This document shows positions 45,931 through 56,883 of a stretch of 64,000 bases of DNA, in pieces. The position numbers and the translations under genes were made by a program. How positions within the stretch are numbered: position 1 is the first letter of the stretch; each line of letters begins with the position of its first letter. The notes beneath the pieces were generated by a model. It had not been told where the DNA came from and did not search any database. It saw only the letters and a list, made by a program, of their open reading frames with translations. This DNA comes from Comamonas kerstersii (GTDB lineage Bacteria; Pseudomonadota; Gammaproteobacteria; Burkholderiales; Burkholderiaceae_C): NCBI RefSeq assembly GCF_008801935.1, contig NZ_VZOT01000004.1:124001-188000 (forward strand), in the 5' to 3' direction.

Positions 45931-46907
45931 GCAATAATATGAAAAGTATTGATGTAAAAGCCCTGGGCAAGGTTGCGGTGCTGATGGGAGGTCGTTCATC
46001 TGAGCGAGAGGTCTCTCTGATGTCCGGACAAGGTGTGTTGGCAGCCTTGCTGTCGCAGGGCGTAGATGCCTACGCTTTTGATCCCGCAGAGCGTGACCTC
46101 GGGGCACTCAAGACAGATGGTGTGGACCGCTGCTTTATCGCCCTGCACGGTCGTTTTGGTGAGGATGGCACGGTGCAGGGTGCACTGGAGCTGCTGGGCA
46201 TTCCCTATACAGGTTCCGGTGTGATGGCTTCGAGCATTGCCATGGACAAGATCATGACCAAGCGCATCTGGCGCAGCGAGAACCTGCCTACGCCAGACTG
46301 GCGCATGGTGGCCAGCGCTGCACAGACGGAAGCTGCATTTGCCGAGCTGGGTGCCCCCATGATTGTCAAGCCTGCACGCGATGGCTCCAGCATGGGGCTG
46401 ACCAAGGTGACGGATGCCAGCCAGTGTGCCCAGGCCTATGCCCTGGCTGCACAGTACGACGAAGAAGTGCTGTGCGAGCAGTTCATTGCCGGTGAAGAAA
46501 CTACCTGTGCCGTTCTGGGCGAGGGTGCCAGTGCCCGTGCGCTGCCTGTGATTCGCATCGAGGCACCAGACGGCAACTATGACTACCAGAACAAGTATTT
46601 CACTGACGTTACGCAGTATCACTGCCCCAGCGGACTGCCTGCTGAGGAAGAGACACGCATTCAGCAGATCGTGGAGCGCGCTTTCCGGACCCTGGGCTGC
46701 CGTGGCTGGGGACGTGCGGACGTGATGATTCGCAGCAGTGACCGCCAGCCCTTCCTGCTGGAAATCAATACCTCTCCCGGCATGACCAGCCACTCGCTGG
46801 TGCCTATGGCTGCGCGTGCTCAGGGTATGAGCTATGAACAACTGTGCCTGTCCATCCTGGCCACCGCCTCGCTGGACAGCGCTGCAACCGAGGAGTGCAA
46901 AGCCTGA
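45927..46907 (+). CDS. ddl: D-alanine:D-alanine ligase
   Basis: ATP-grasp enzyme that makes the D-Ala-D-Ala substrate of MurF. Its 326 residues show [14 protein letters not shown] near the N-terminus, [25 protein letters not shown] and the Mg-binding [16 protein letters not shown]. It is the DdlB-type copy of the dcw cluster. It starts inside the murC stop, and the ftsQ ATG shares its last base. Confidence 0.95.
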   Translation: MSNNMKSIDVKALGKVAVLMGGRSSEREVSLMSGQGVLAALLSQGVDAYAFDPAERDLGALKTDGVDRCFIALHGRFGEDGTVQGALELLGIPYTGSGVMASSIAMDKIMTKRIWRSENLPTPDWRMVASAAQTEAAFAELGAPMIVKPARDGSSMGLTKVTDASQCAQAYALAAQYDEEVLCEQFIAGEETTCAVLGEGASARALPVIRIEAPDGNYDYQNKYFTDVTQYHCPSGLPAEEETRIQQIVERAFRTLGCRGWGRADVMIRSSDRQPFLLEINTSPGMTSHSLVPMAARAQGMSYEQLCLSILATASLDSAATEECKA

Positions 46908-47761
46908 TGAGCTATTCCATGTCAGCACCTCTGGATGTCAAGCTGATGAATGTGACGGCCACCGTCATGTTCACGGGCTTTGCCGTCCTCGTGCTGGCAT
47001 TGGCGAGCTGGTGGGTGGTGCGCCATCCTGCGTTCTCGATTGCACGCATCGTGGTCGAGGGAGAGCTGGTGCATAACAACGCAGTGACACTGCGTGCCAA
47101 TGTGGCACCTCACCTCACAGGCAACTTCTTCACGATTGACCTGCAAAAAGCGCGCGAAGTGTTTGAGCAGGTGCCTTGGGTGCGGCAAGCCGAAGTGCGG
47201 CGGGAGTACCCGAATAGTTTGCGCGTGCTCCTGCTGGAGCATGAACCCCAGGCGTACTGGGGGCCGGATACCGGCACCGCCATGGTCAACACCATGGGAG
47301 AAATTTTTGAGGCCAATGTGGGCGAGGTGGAGCGTGAAGGCTTGCCTCGCCTTTCCGGTCCTCCGGACTCCGCTGCCGAGGTGCTGCGCATGTACTACGC
47401 ACTGGAGCCCGTGTTCACGGCGCTGGACACACCCATTGATGCCCTGACTTTGCGCGATGGCGGCAGCTGGCAGGTGAAGCTGGAGAACGGTGCAGACATC
47501 GAACTGGGCGGCGGTAGTGAGCAGCAGGTGCTGCAGCGCATGCAGCGCTTTGTGCGCACGCTGCCCCAGATTACCCAGCAGTACCAGCGGACGGCAGAAG
47601 CACTGGAATATGCGGATTTGCGTTACCCGGACGGCTATGCCCTGCGACTGCGCGGAGTGAGCACGGTATCGCGTGAGAAAGCGCTGGAAATGGCCAAGCG
47701 CCAGGCAGCAAAGCAACAACAAGACAGTAAAAAGATTCGACCTTCTGAGGGCAGACACTGA
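46907..47761 (+). CDS. ftsQ: Cell-division protein FtsQ
   Basis: Bitopic divisome scaffold of the FtsQLB complex, 284 residues. It has a short cytoplasmic N-terminus, one membrane segment (about 19-39), a POTRA domain (IARIVVEGELVHNN to about 117) and a beta domain with PRLSGPPDSAAEVL. The ATG shares a base with the ddl stop (TGATG). An ATG four codons later is an alternative. ftsA begins 1 bp past its stop. Confidence 0.92.
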   Translation: MSYSMSAPLDVKLMNVTATVMFTGFAVLVLALASWWVVRHPAFSIARIVVEGELVHNNAVTLRANVAPHLTGNFFTIDLQKAREVFEQVPWVRQAEVRREYPNSLRVLLLEHEPQAYWGPDTGTAMVNTMGEIFEANVGEVEREGLPRLSGPPDSAAEVLRMYYALEPVFTALDTPIDALTLRDGGSWQVKLENGADIELGGGSEQQVLQRMQRFVRTLPQITQQYQRTAEALEYADLRYPDGYALRLRGVSTVSREKALEMAKRQAAKQQQDSKKIRPSEGRH

Positions 47762-47762
47762 T

Positions 47763-48992
47763 ATGGCAAGAGAGTACAAAGACGTCGTCGTCGGTTTGGA
47801 CATTGGCACCGCCAAGGTCATGGCTGTGGTCGCCGAAGTCGCGCCCAGCGGCGAGCTCAAGCTGGCAGGTCTTGGCGTCGCCCCAAGCAATGGCCTCAAG
47901 CGCGGCGTAGTGGTGAACATTGAAGCCACCGTGCAGAGCATCCAGCAGGCGCTGAAAGAAGCCGAGCTGATGGCCGACTGCAAGATCCAGCGCGTCTACA
48001 CCGGCATCACGGGCAGCCACATTCGTGGTCTGAACCAGAGCGGCATGGTGGCGATCAAGGACAAGGAAGTCACGCCGACCGACGTGGCACGCGTGATCGA
48101 AACCGCCAAGGCGGTGAGTATCTCGTCCGACCAGCGTCTGCTGCTGGTGGAGCCTCAGGAGTTTGTGATTGACGGCCAGGATGTCAAAGAGCCGGTGGGC
48201 ATGAGCGGCATCCGTCTGGAGGCCAAGGTGCACATCGTCACCGGTGCGCAGAGCGCGGCTGAAAACATCATCAAGTGCGTGCGCCGCTGCGGCCTGGAGG
48301 TAGAGCAGCTACTGCTCAATCCGCTGGCTGCCAGCCAGGCTGTGCTGACGGATGATGAGCGTGATCTGGGCGTGGCGCTCGTGGACATCGGTGCGGGTAC
48401 GACCGACGTGGCCATCTTCACCGGAGGTGCAATTCGCCACACGGCCGTGATTCCGATTGCGGGTGACCTGATCACCAGCGACATCGCCATGGCCCTGCGC
48501 ACGCCTACCAAGGATGCCGAAGACATCAAGGTCGAAAGCGGTTATGCCAAGCAGATGCTGGCAGACCCAGACAGCCAGGTGGAAGTGCCGGGTCTGGGCG
48601 ATCGTGGCCCTCGCATGATCAGCAAGCAGGCGCTGGCAGGCGTGATCGAGCCACGTGTGGAAGAAATTTTCTCTCTGGTACAGCAAGTCATCCGTGAATC
48701 TGGCTATGAAGAGGTGCTGTCCTCCGGCATCGTTCTTACGGGCGGCAGTGCAGTGATGCCGGGCATGGTCGAGCTGGGTGAAGACATCTTCCTCAAGCCT
48801 GTGCGCCGTGGCATCCCCAAGTATTCCAGTGCATTGGCCGATATGGTGGCGCAGCCTCGCTCTGCCACCGTCATGGGCTTGCTGGAAGAAGCGCGACAGG
48901 CAAGATTGCGCGGGTTCAAGGTGGCTCAAAAGAGTGGGTCTGTGAAGACCGCTTTTGGTCGATTTAAAGACTTCATTGTGGGAAACTTCTAA
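47763..48992 (+). CDS. ftsA: Cell-division protein FtsA
   Basis: Actin-like ATPase that anchors FtsZ to the membrane through a C-terminal amphipathic helix. Its 409 residues include the phosphate-1 motif VVGLDIGTAKV, VDIGAGTTDVAIF (phosphate-2), the GGSAVMPGM adenosine motif and a basic tail (FGRFKDFIVGNF). The ATG at 47763 was chosen by conservation; the in-frame upstream start at 47673 lies within ftsQ. A 121-bp gap separates it from ftsZ. Confidence 0.96.
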   Translation: MAREYKDVVVGLDIGTAKVMAVVAEVAPSGELKLAGLGVAPSNGLKRGVVVNIEATVQSIQQALKEAELMADCKIQRVYTGITGSHIRGLNQSGMVAIKDKEVTPTDVARVIETAKAVSISSDQRLLLVEPQEFVIDGQDVKEPVGMSGIRLEAKVHIVTGAQSAAENIIKCVRRCGLEVEQLLLNPLAASQAVLTDDERDLGVALVDIGAGTTDVAIFTGGAIRHTAVIPIAGDLITSDIAMALRTPTKDAEDIKVESGYAKQMLADPDSQVEVPGLGDRGPRMISKQALAGVIEPRVEEIFSLVQQVIRESGYEEVLSSGIVLTGGSAVMPGMVELGEDIFLKPVRRGIPKYSSALADMVAQPRSATVMGLLEEARQARLRGFKVAQKSGSVKTAFGRFKDFIVGNF

Positions 48993-49113
48993 CTATGTGC
49001 TCTAGACGTATGCGCATCACGGGGCCTCCCACAGATTTCCGATACCGAAGTCAGAGAGAAACCCACCATTTAGCTATAGCGAGTCCATTTCAAAAATTTC
49101 CAGGAGCACCAAC

Positions 49114-50364
49114 ATGACCATCGACATGATCGAAGCCGAAACATTCAATCAGGGTACGCAGATCAAGGTGATCGGTGTCGGCGGCGGCGGCGGTAACGCT
49201 GTCGAGCACATGATTGCCAGCAATGTGCAGGGCGTTGAGTTCATCAGCGCGAACACCGATGCGCAGGCGCTGATTCGCAGCAACGCACATCGCACGATTC
49301 AGCTGGGGCACAGTGGTCTGGGTGCTGGCAGCAAGCCTGACAAGGGCCGTGAAGCTGCGGAAGCTGCAGTGGACGATATTCGCGCAGCCATCGAAGGTGC
49401 CCACATGCTGTTCATCACTGCCGGCATGGGCGGCGGTACGGGGACTGGCGCTGCACCTGTGATTGCTCGCGTAGCTAAGGATATGGGCATTCTGACCGTG
49501 GGCGTGGTGACCAAGCCTTTCGAGTGGGAAGGTGGCCGTCGCATGTCCAATGCAGACAGCGGTCTGACCGAGCTGGAAGCCAATGTGGACTCGCTGATCG
49601 TGGTGCTCAACGAGAAGCTGCTGGAAGTGCTGGGCGATGACATCACCCAGGAAGAAGCTTTCGCACATGCCAACGACGTGCTCAAGAACGCCGTGGGCGG
49701 TATTGCTGAAATCATCAACGAATACGGCCATGTGAACGTCGACTTTGAAGACGTACGCACCGTGATGGGTGAGCCAGGCAAGGCCATGATGGGGACAGCC
49801 CGCGCCTCCGGTCCTGACCGCGCACGTCTGGCGGCTGAACAGGCGGTGGCCTGCCCGCTGCTGGAAGGCATTGACCTGTCCGGCGCCAAGGGTGTGCTGG
49901 TGCTGGTGACTGCTGCACGCGGTAGCCTGAAGCTGGCAGAGTCCCGCCTGGCCATGTCCACCATCAACGCCTACGCTTCGCCAGAGGCACACGTGATCTA
50001 CGGCGCTGCCTATGATGACTCGCTGGGCGACGATATCCGCGTGACCGTGGTTGCAACCGGTCTGTCGCGTCCTGCAGCACGTCGCCAGACCATGTCGGTG
50101 GTCCAAGGTGGTCTGCGTACCGGTACTGACGGTGACTTTGCCTACGGTGGCGCACCTGTTGCTGCCATGGGTGGTGCAACCATGGGTGCCGCAACGACCA
50201 TGGGTGCAGCAAGCACCACGGCAGGTGGTAGCTATGGCGATGTGAGCGTGCCCAGCGTCTGGCGTACCAACCGTACACAGGCTGCAGCACGTGTGGACGC
50301 ACTGGCTTCGGGTGGCATGGATGATCTGGAAATTCCTGCATTCCTGCGCAAGCAAGCCGACTGA
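49114..50364 (+). CDS. ftsZ: Cell-division GTPase FtsZ
   Basis: Tubulin homologue that forms the Z-ring. It has 416 residues with the GTP-binding signature GGGTGTG (106-112) and a VDFEDVRTVM T7 loop. The disordered linker (about 320-400) contains Met-Gly-Ala repeats such as AAMGGATMGAATTMGAA. The conserved C-terminal peptide DDLEIPAFLRKQ binds FtsA and ZipA. An AGGAG site lies 7 bp upstream. The 121-bp gap after ftsA probably holds an extra promoter, and a strong terminator follows. Confidence 0.97.
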   Translation: MTIDMIEAETFNQGTQIKVIGVGGGGGNAVEHMIASNVQGVEFISANTDAQALIRSNAHRTIQLGHSGLGAGSKPDKGREAAEAAVDDIRAAIEGAHMLFITAGMGGGTGTGAAPVIARVAKDMGILTVGVVTKPFEWEGGRRMSNADSGLTELEANVDSLIVVLNEKLLEVLGDDITQEEAFAHANDVLKNAVGGIAEIINEYGHVNVDFEDVRTVMGEPGKAMMGTARASGPDRARLAAEQAVACPLLEGIDLSGAKGVLVLVTAARGSLKLAESRLAMSTINAYASPEAHVIYGAAYDDSLGDDIRVTVVATGLSRPAARRQTMSVVQGGLRTGTDGDFAYGGAPVAAMGGATMGAATTMGAASTTAGGSYGDVSVPSVWRTNRTQAAARVDALASGGMDDLEIPAFLRKQAD

Positions 50365-50388
50365 TTCGCGTCCCGCATGGACCCCAAG

Positions 50389-50418
50389 AACCGAGCCCGC
50401 ATGGCTCGGTTTTTTTTA
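50389..50418 (+). terminator. Rho-independent terminator of the dcw cluster after ftsZ
   Basis: A 9-bp AACCGAGCC/GGCTCGGTT stem with a 5-nt loop, followed by T7, 25 bp past the ftsZ stop. Confidence 0.9.
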
Positions 50419-50498
50419 TGTATCACAGGTTGAGGCATCTGCTGGGTCAACGTGCGCAGCCAATCGCCGTTATAGATATATCCAAACCCTTTCATCCC

Positions 50499-50525
50499 TT
50501 GAAAACAGCAGGCAGCCGGTAAAAT
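50499..50525 (+). promoter_or_regulatory. lpxC promoter predicted to give a leaderless mRNA
   Basis: TTGAAA (50499-50504) and TAAAAT (50520-50525) are separated by 15 bp, a short spacer. The -10 ends 6 bp before the lpxC ATG, so the transcript would begin at or next to the start codon. No ribosome site is present. Confidence 0.55.
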
Positions 50526-50531
50526 CAATCC

Positions 50532-51455
50532 ATGCTCCAGCAACGTACCATCAAAACTATCACCCGTGCCGTCGGCATGGGGCTGCACAGTGGCCAGCGG
50601 GTCGAAATGACGCTGCGCCCCGCTCAGCCTGATACGGGCATTGTGTTCCGTCGGGTGGACTTGCCTGAGCCTGTCGATATGCCCATCACCGCCCATGCCA
50701 TCGTGGATACACGCATGGCCTCCACCATTGGCGTGGGCAATGCCAAGGTACACACCATCGAGCATCTGATGTCAGCCTTGTGCGGTCTGGGCATTGACAA
50801 CCTCTACATCGACATTACGGCTGAAGAAGTGCCCATTCTGGATGGTTCCTCTTCGTCCTTTGTCTTCCTGCTGCAAAGTGCAGGCATTGAGCTGCAGAAG
50901 GCCCCCAAGAAGTTCATCCGCATCAAGCGCCCGGTTGAAGTGCGCGAAGGCGAGGGCAAACAGCTCAAGTGGGCACGTTTTGAGCCCTACCACGGCTTCA
51001 AGCTCAAGTTTGATATCGACTTCTCGCACCCCGCCGTGGACTCCACCGGGCAGTCGTTCGAATTCGACATGGGCGAGGGTAACTACATGCGCGACATTGC
51101 GCGTGCCCGCACCTTTGGTTTCACCAAGGATGTGGAAATGTTGCGCACCAATGGACTGGCGCTGGGTGGCGGCCTGGACAATGCCATCGTCATGGATGAC
51201 TACAAGGTGCTCAACAGTGACGGTCTGCGCTATGACGACGAGTTTGTGAAACACAAGATTCTGGATGCCATCGGTGACCTGTACGTGATTGGTCATCCGA
51301 TTCTGGGGGCTTACAGAGCCTTCCGTTCCGGTCACGGCATGAACAATCAGCTGATCCGTGCCGTGCTGGCAGATGCCGAGAACTGGGAAATAGTGACGTT
51401 TGACAACGAGCGCAAAGCCCCCGCTGGCTTTGCACAGACGGCACTGGCTTGGTGA
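50532..51455 (+). CDS. lpxC: UDP-3-O-acyl-N-acetylglucosamine deacetylase LpxC
   Basis: Zinc-dependent committed step of lipid A synthesis. Its 307 residues show the metal ligand H78 in [10 protein letters not shown], a later [10 protein letters not shown] segment supplying the second His and the Asp, and SGHGMNN with the catalytic-region His. It follows ftsZ, as in most proteobacteria, but it is separated by a terminator and has its own promoter. Initiation appears leaderless. Confidence 0.96.
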   Translation: MLQQRTIKTITRAVGMGLHSGQRVEMTLRPAQPDTGIVFRRVDLPEPVDMPITAHAIVDTRMASTIGVGNAKVHTIEHLMSALCGLGIDNLYIDITAEEVPILDGSSSSFVFLLQSAGIELQKAPKKFIRIKRPVEVREGEGKQLKWARFEPYHGFKLKFDIDFSHPAVDSTGQSFEFDMGEGNYMRDIARARTFGFTKDVEMLRTNGLALGGGLDNAIVMDDYKVLNSDGLRYDDEFVKHKILDAIGDLYVIGHPILGAYRAFRSGHGMNNQLIRAVLADAENWEIVTFDNERKAPAGFAQTALAW

Positions 51456-51599
51456 AAAGATAGCGCTCTGTGCAGCAACTGCTTGGGCTGGCGTGCTTTT
51501 TCATACTGAACTGGCCGCGCGCTGCCTGATTACGCAGCAAGTCAGTGCTGTGGTAAGCGGGACGCGCATCCAGGCGTAGCTACCAATGGTGGACAGTAA

Positions 51600-51625
51600 A
51601 GGCTCGGTAACCCCGAGCCTTTTTG
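51600..51625 (+). terminator. Rho-independent terminator of lpxC
   Basis: A 7-bp GGCTCGG/CCGAGCC stem with a TAACC loop and T5 tail. The 145 bp between the lpxC stop and this terminator show no gene I can support. Confidence 0.8.
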
Positions 51626-51660
51626 CTGGGTGCTACCCGGGATTGCCGCCTATACTCACG

Positions 51661-51760
51661 CCTGCTCCGGGGTGCACGTAATGGCGTGCTGAGATGGCGG
51701 ACCTGACCGCCGGAACCGCGAACTTGATCTGGTTAGTACCAGCGAAAGAAGAGCTGCAGC
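51661..51760 (+). promoter_or_regulatory. TPP riboswitch (THI element) controlling thiC
   Basis: Conserved blocks occur in order: CCGGGGTGC, GCTGAGA, ACCGCGAAC, TTGATCTGGTTAGTACCAGCG and a closing strand pairing with the 5' GCTC. Binding of thiamine diphosphate would repress thiC. No intrinsic terminator lies in the 110 bp before the thiC start, so control is probably at translation initiation. Together with the terminator region, this accounts for most of the 413-bp gap 51456-51868. Confidence 0.93.
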
Positions 51761-51763
51761 TGA

Positions 51764-53713
<1,950 letters not shown>

Positions 53714-53767
53714 TAGCACTGCACCCGCACCACGCCAGCACTGCGCGGGCGTTTGCCCCGGACAGAC

Positions 53768-54325
53768 TCAGTATGCGCGCCCAGCTTTGAGCATGGCGTG
53801 CTGCCTGCGGCGCAGGTCAGATTCCTGCCCCAGCTTGTCCAGCATGGCGCCTGCATGGGCGTGGGTGATAGCCAGTCCCAGTGCGTCAGCTGCGTCGGTG
53901 CCGGGCAGGCCGGGCAGCTGCAGCATGCGTTTGACCATTTCCTGAATCTGCCCTTTGGCCGCACGGCCATGGCCGGTGATGGCTTTTTTCATCTGCAGCG
54001 CTGTGTATTCGGCCACGGGCAGGTCGTTGGTGACCAGGGCGGTCAGTGCCGCACCACGCGCTTGCCCCAGCAGCAGCGTGGACTGGGGATTGACGTTGAC
54101 AAACACAATTTCGATAGCGGCCACCTCAGGCTGGTAGCGCTCTACTATCTCGCTGATGCCCTCGTACAGAATCTTCAGGCGAGCAGGCAGATTGCCCAGC
54201 TCTACCCCTTCGGTGCGCGTGGTGCGTATGGTGCCGCTGGCCACATAACGCAGATGTTGGCCTTCGCGCTCAATCACGCCAAAGCCGGTGGTTTGCAGGC
54301 CGGGGTCAATGCCAAGAATTCGCAT
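53768..54325 (-). CDS. ruvC: Holliday-junction resolvase RuvC
   Basis: Dimeric endonuclease that cuts Holliday junctions together with RuvAB. Its 185 residues have the RNase-H-like acidic residues D7 (GIDPG), E72 (AIEIVFVN) and the Asp pair in [13 protein letters not shown]. ruvA/B are not adjacent. CAAAAT on the minus strand (plus 54333-54338) ends 7 bp before the ATG and belongs to the edge of repeat copy E; it could serve as a -10 for a leaderless transcript. It converges on thiC. Confidence 0.95.
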   Translation of the reverse strand: MRILGIDPGLQTTGFGVIEREGQHLRYVASGTIRTTRTEGVELGNLPARLKILYEGISEIVERYQPEVAAIEIVFVNVNPQSTLLLGQARGAALTALVTNDLPVAEYTALQMKKAITGHGRAAKGQIQEMVKRMLQLPGLPGTDAADALGLAITHAHAGAMLDKLGQESDLRRRQHAMLKAGRAY

Positions 54326-54332
54326 GAGAAAT

Positions 54333-54382
54333 ATTTTGATAGCTGCTAGCGCTTATCTGGTAATCCTTAGAGGCTGATTTTC
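54333..54382. repeat. Dispersed palindromic repeat, copy E (short form)
   Basis: ATTTTGATAGCTGCTAGCGC followed by TTATCTGG and the half-conserved CTTAGAGGCTGATTTT. It matches copy C, with a degenerate right arm. It lies immediately upstream of ruvC. Confidence 0.65.
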
Positions 54383-54434
54383 CTTGTAATCAGAAAGTCT
54401 GAGCCTCTTGCTGCCCATCATACGCATGTACCAC

Positions 54435-55148
54435 TCAGGGCAAAGGCGTAGCACCCATGCGGCGCTGGATGGCACTGCTGCGTGACTGCAGATAGCGTGA
54501 GCCAGGGTGCTGCTCGTAGTAGCGGGGGCGGGGCAGCATCACGGCCAGGCGAGCCGCCTCATAAGGGGTGAGCTTGGAGGCGCTTTTGCGGAAGTAGTGC
54601 TGGGCAGCAGCTTCGGCACCAAAAATGCCCTGGCCCCATTCCACGTTGTTCAGGTAAATCTCCAGAATGCGCTGCTTGCTCAGAAACAGCTCCAGCAGAT
54701 GGGTCAGCACCAGCTCCTGTCCCTTGCGCAAAAAGCTGCGCTCACCCGAGAGCAGCAGGTTCTTGGCCAGCTGCTGGGTGATGGTGGAGCCTCCATAAAT
54801 CTTGGCAGGCTTGGCGCTGGTCTGGGCCTGAGCAAGTGCCTTCTGGTTGCGTTCCCAGGCTTTTTCAATCGCCTCCCATTGCACGCCGGTGTGCTCCACA
54901 AAACCGTCGTCCTCGGCCGTCAGCACGGCGCGTTTGAGGTGGCTGGAGATGTGCTCGTAATCCACCCATTGCTGTTTCCAGGGACGCTGCTGCGCGCTCT
55001 GGTGCCAGATGCGCCAGGCTTCCGAGCGCTGAAAGGCGGTGGATTGCGGGTCCCACCATGCGGCCAGCGCAATGCGCAGCACAAAGAACAGCTGCAGCGC
55101 CAGGAAGGCGGCAAGCACCAGCAGCAGCCAGCGGGTCAGCGCGTGCAT
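54435..55148 (-). CDS. mtgA: Monofunctional peptidoglycan glycosyltransferase MtgA
   Basis: Inner-membrane GT51 enzyme that polymerises lipid II. Its 237 residues begin with a membrane anchor (about 5-28); then come TAEDDGFVEHTG with the catalytic Glu, GGSTITQQLAKNLLLSGERS, RILEIYLNNVEWGQGIFGAEAAA and RLAVMLPRP. The ATG at 55148 was chosen; the longer reading from 55223 lies inside aroE. It overlaps aroE by 13 bp and is last in the RNB-tonB-aroE-mtgA unit. Confidence 0.94.
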   Translation of the reverse strand: MHALTRWLLLVLAAFLALQLFFVLRIALAAWWDPQSTAFQRSEAWRIWHQSAQQRPWKQQWVDYEHISSHLKRAVLTAEDDGFVEHTGVQWEAIEKAWERNQKALAQAQTSAKPAKIYGGSTITQQLAKNLLLSGERSFLRKGQELVLTHLLELFLSKQRILEIYLNNVEWGQGIFGAEAAAQHYFRKSASKLTPYEAARLAVMLPRPRYYEQHPGSRYLQSRSSAIQRRMGATPLP

Positions 55149-56002
55149 GCCTTGGTTTCTTGCGCGATGACTTCGCGCAGTTCTTCCAGTACTTGCTGAG
55201 AGGGAGGACGCACACCGCGCCACAGGGCAAAGGATTCGGCCGCCTGCTCCACCAGCATGCCCAGACCATCACGGCCTGTTGCACCATGTGCCTGCGCCCA
55301 TGCCAGAAAGGGGGTAGCGGCTGCGCCATACATCATGTCGTAGGCCAGGCAGCCGGGCCGCAGCACGCGCGCCGTCACGGGAATACCAGCGCCTTGCAGG
55401 CTGGCTGCCGTGGCGTTGATGACGATGTCGAAATCGCCCTCCAGGGCTTGCAGTTCCTGCGCTAGCAGCTCTACTTTTTGTTGGGCAGCCAGTGGTGCAT
55501 GCTGCTCTACCAGCGTCTGCGCCTTGGCAAAGGTACGGTTGCAGATGGTGATGCTGCGGGGCTGCTGCTCCAGCAGGGGGCCGAGCACGCCAGCAGCAGC
55601 GCCGCCAGCGCCAATCAAGAGCACATCCTTGCCGGTGATGGCAACGCCCGCATTGCGGGTGATGTCGGCCACCAAGCCCAGGCCATCGGTGTTGTCAGCA
55701 TGGATGCGGCCATCGCCGTCAATGACCAGGGTGTTGGCCGCACCAGCCAGTGCTACGCGCGGGCTTTGCGAGTGCGCGGCCTGCGCGGCTTCCAGCTTGA
55801 AGGGGACGGTCACATTGCAGCCCTTGCCGCCTTCGGCAATGAGCTGCTGCAGATCTTCGGCAAAGCCCTGCAGCGGCACCAGGCGGCGGCGGTAGTCCAG
55901 TGCCTGCTGTGTCAGCTGCGCAAAGCGTGCGTGGATCCAGGGAGAGCGGCTGTGCGCCACGGGGTTGCCCATGACGCAGTACATGTCGAGCGTGGTTTGC
56001 AT
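55136..56002 (-). CDS. aroE: Shikimate dehydrogenase AroE
   Basis: NADPH-dependent reduction of 3-dehydroshikimate. Its 288 residues carry the substrate-binding GNPVAHSRSP motif, the catalytic Lys in NVTVPFKLEA, NTDGLGL and the NADP Rossmann segment GAGGAAAGVLGPL. Aromatic synthesis links it to aroG at the right edge, though not in the same operon. It is preceded by tonB (20-bp gap) and overlaps mtgA. Confidence 0.95.
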   Translation of the reverse strand: MQTTLDMYCVMGNPVAHSRSPWIHARFAQLTQQALDYRRRLVPLQGFAEDLQQLIAEGGKGCNVTVPFKLEAAQAAHSQSPRVALAGAANTLVIDGDGRIHADNTDGLGLVADITRNAGVAITGKDVLLIGAGGAAAGVLGPLLEQQPRSITICNRTFAKAQTLVEQHAPLAAQQKVELLAQELQALEGDFDIVINATAASLQGAGIPVTARVLRPGCLAYDMMYGAAATPFLAWAQAHGATGRDGLGMLVEQAAESFALWRGVRPPSQQVLEELREVIAQETKACTR

Positions 56003-56022
56003 GGCGAAGAGGGCCTCAGGCG

Positions 56023-56883
56023 TTAACGCACATTGGTTTCCAGGGTCTGGTCGCGGGTGAACTTAAAGCGTGACACCACGGCAATCTGGTCGGCCTTGGC
56101 ACGCATGGCGGGGCCAAAGTGGCCGAAAGGACTGGCTGCCCGTGCAATGGCCTGGGCGCGCTGATCCAGCTGTGGATTGCCGGAACCTTGCACGATTTCG
56201 GTGTCCAGCACATGACCATCATGGTTCACGGTCAGCACCATGACCAGCTCGCCATAGAGCTTTCTGCCCTGGTGCTCGGGAAAGTTCTCCGTGCCCTTGT
56301 CTTCTACCTTGCGGCGCAGTGCGTCGTAGTAGACGGCATACACCTCCTCGCGCGTGGCAGGGCTGATGTAGCGTTTCTTGGGGCGTGCGTTTTCTTCGTT
56401 GATGCGCTTTTCAATTTCGGCCAGCAGCTTGACGAGCTGCTTGCGCTTTTGCTCCTGCTGCTCCTGGTCCTGCTGGCGCGACACTTCGCGTGGGTCAAAC
56501 TCCGGCAGGGCAGCCAGCTGTTTGCGCAGCTGGGTCAGCAGCACGGTCTGCTGCTCCTGCAGTGCATCCAGTTTTTTCTGGCGCTCTTCGAAATCGTCGC
56601 CAATGGCAGTCAGTGCCGAGTAGGGCAGCGGGCTGGTGGCGCGACCCTGGGCCGCATCACCGCCACCGGCCAGTGCCGCCTGGGCAATGGCCTGGGCTTT
56701 TTCCGGTCGCTCCTGCGTGTGCGCATTGACCAGGATGACCTCCAGCGGCGTGTCCTGAAAGACACGGTTGAACTGCTCGGGCGCGACAAAGCGCACGGTC
56801 AGCAAGGCGGCATGGATGGCAACGGACACCCCCAGCGCAATGCTGAGGGTAGACATGGAGCGGAACGCGGAAAAGAGCTTCAC
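56023..56883 (-). CDS. TonB-like energy transducer
   Basis: A 286-residue protein with an N-terminal membrane anchor (about 14-34), a Gln/Glu/Lys-rich helical periplasmic spacer (about 95-170) and a C-terminal TonB domain (GELVMVLTVNHDGHVLDTEI onward). It would couple inner-membrane energy to an outer-membrane partner, but no exbBD or receptor gene is near. A GTG start overlaps the RNB gene stop (GTGA), so it is co-translated. Confidence 0.85.
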   Translation of the reverse strand: MKLFSAFRSMSTLSIALGVSVAIHAALLTVRFVAPEQFNRVFQDTPLEVILVNAHTQERPEKAQAIAQAALAGGGDAAQGRATSPLPYSALTAIGDDFEERQKKLDALQEQQTVLLTQLRKQLAALPEFDPREVSRQQDQEQQEQKRKQLVKLLAEIEKRINEENARPKKRYISPATREEVYAVYYDALRRKVEDKGTENFPEHQGRKLYGELVMVLTVNHDGHVLDTEIVQGSGNPQLDQRAQAIARAASPFGHFGPAMRAKADQIAVVSRFKFTRDQTLETNVR

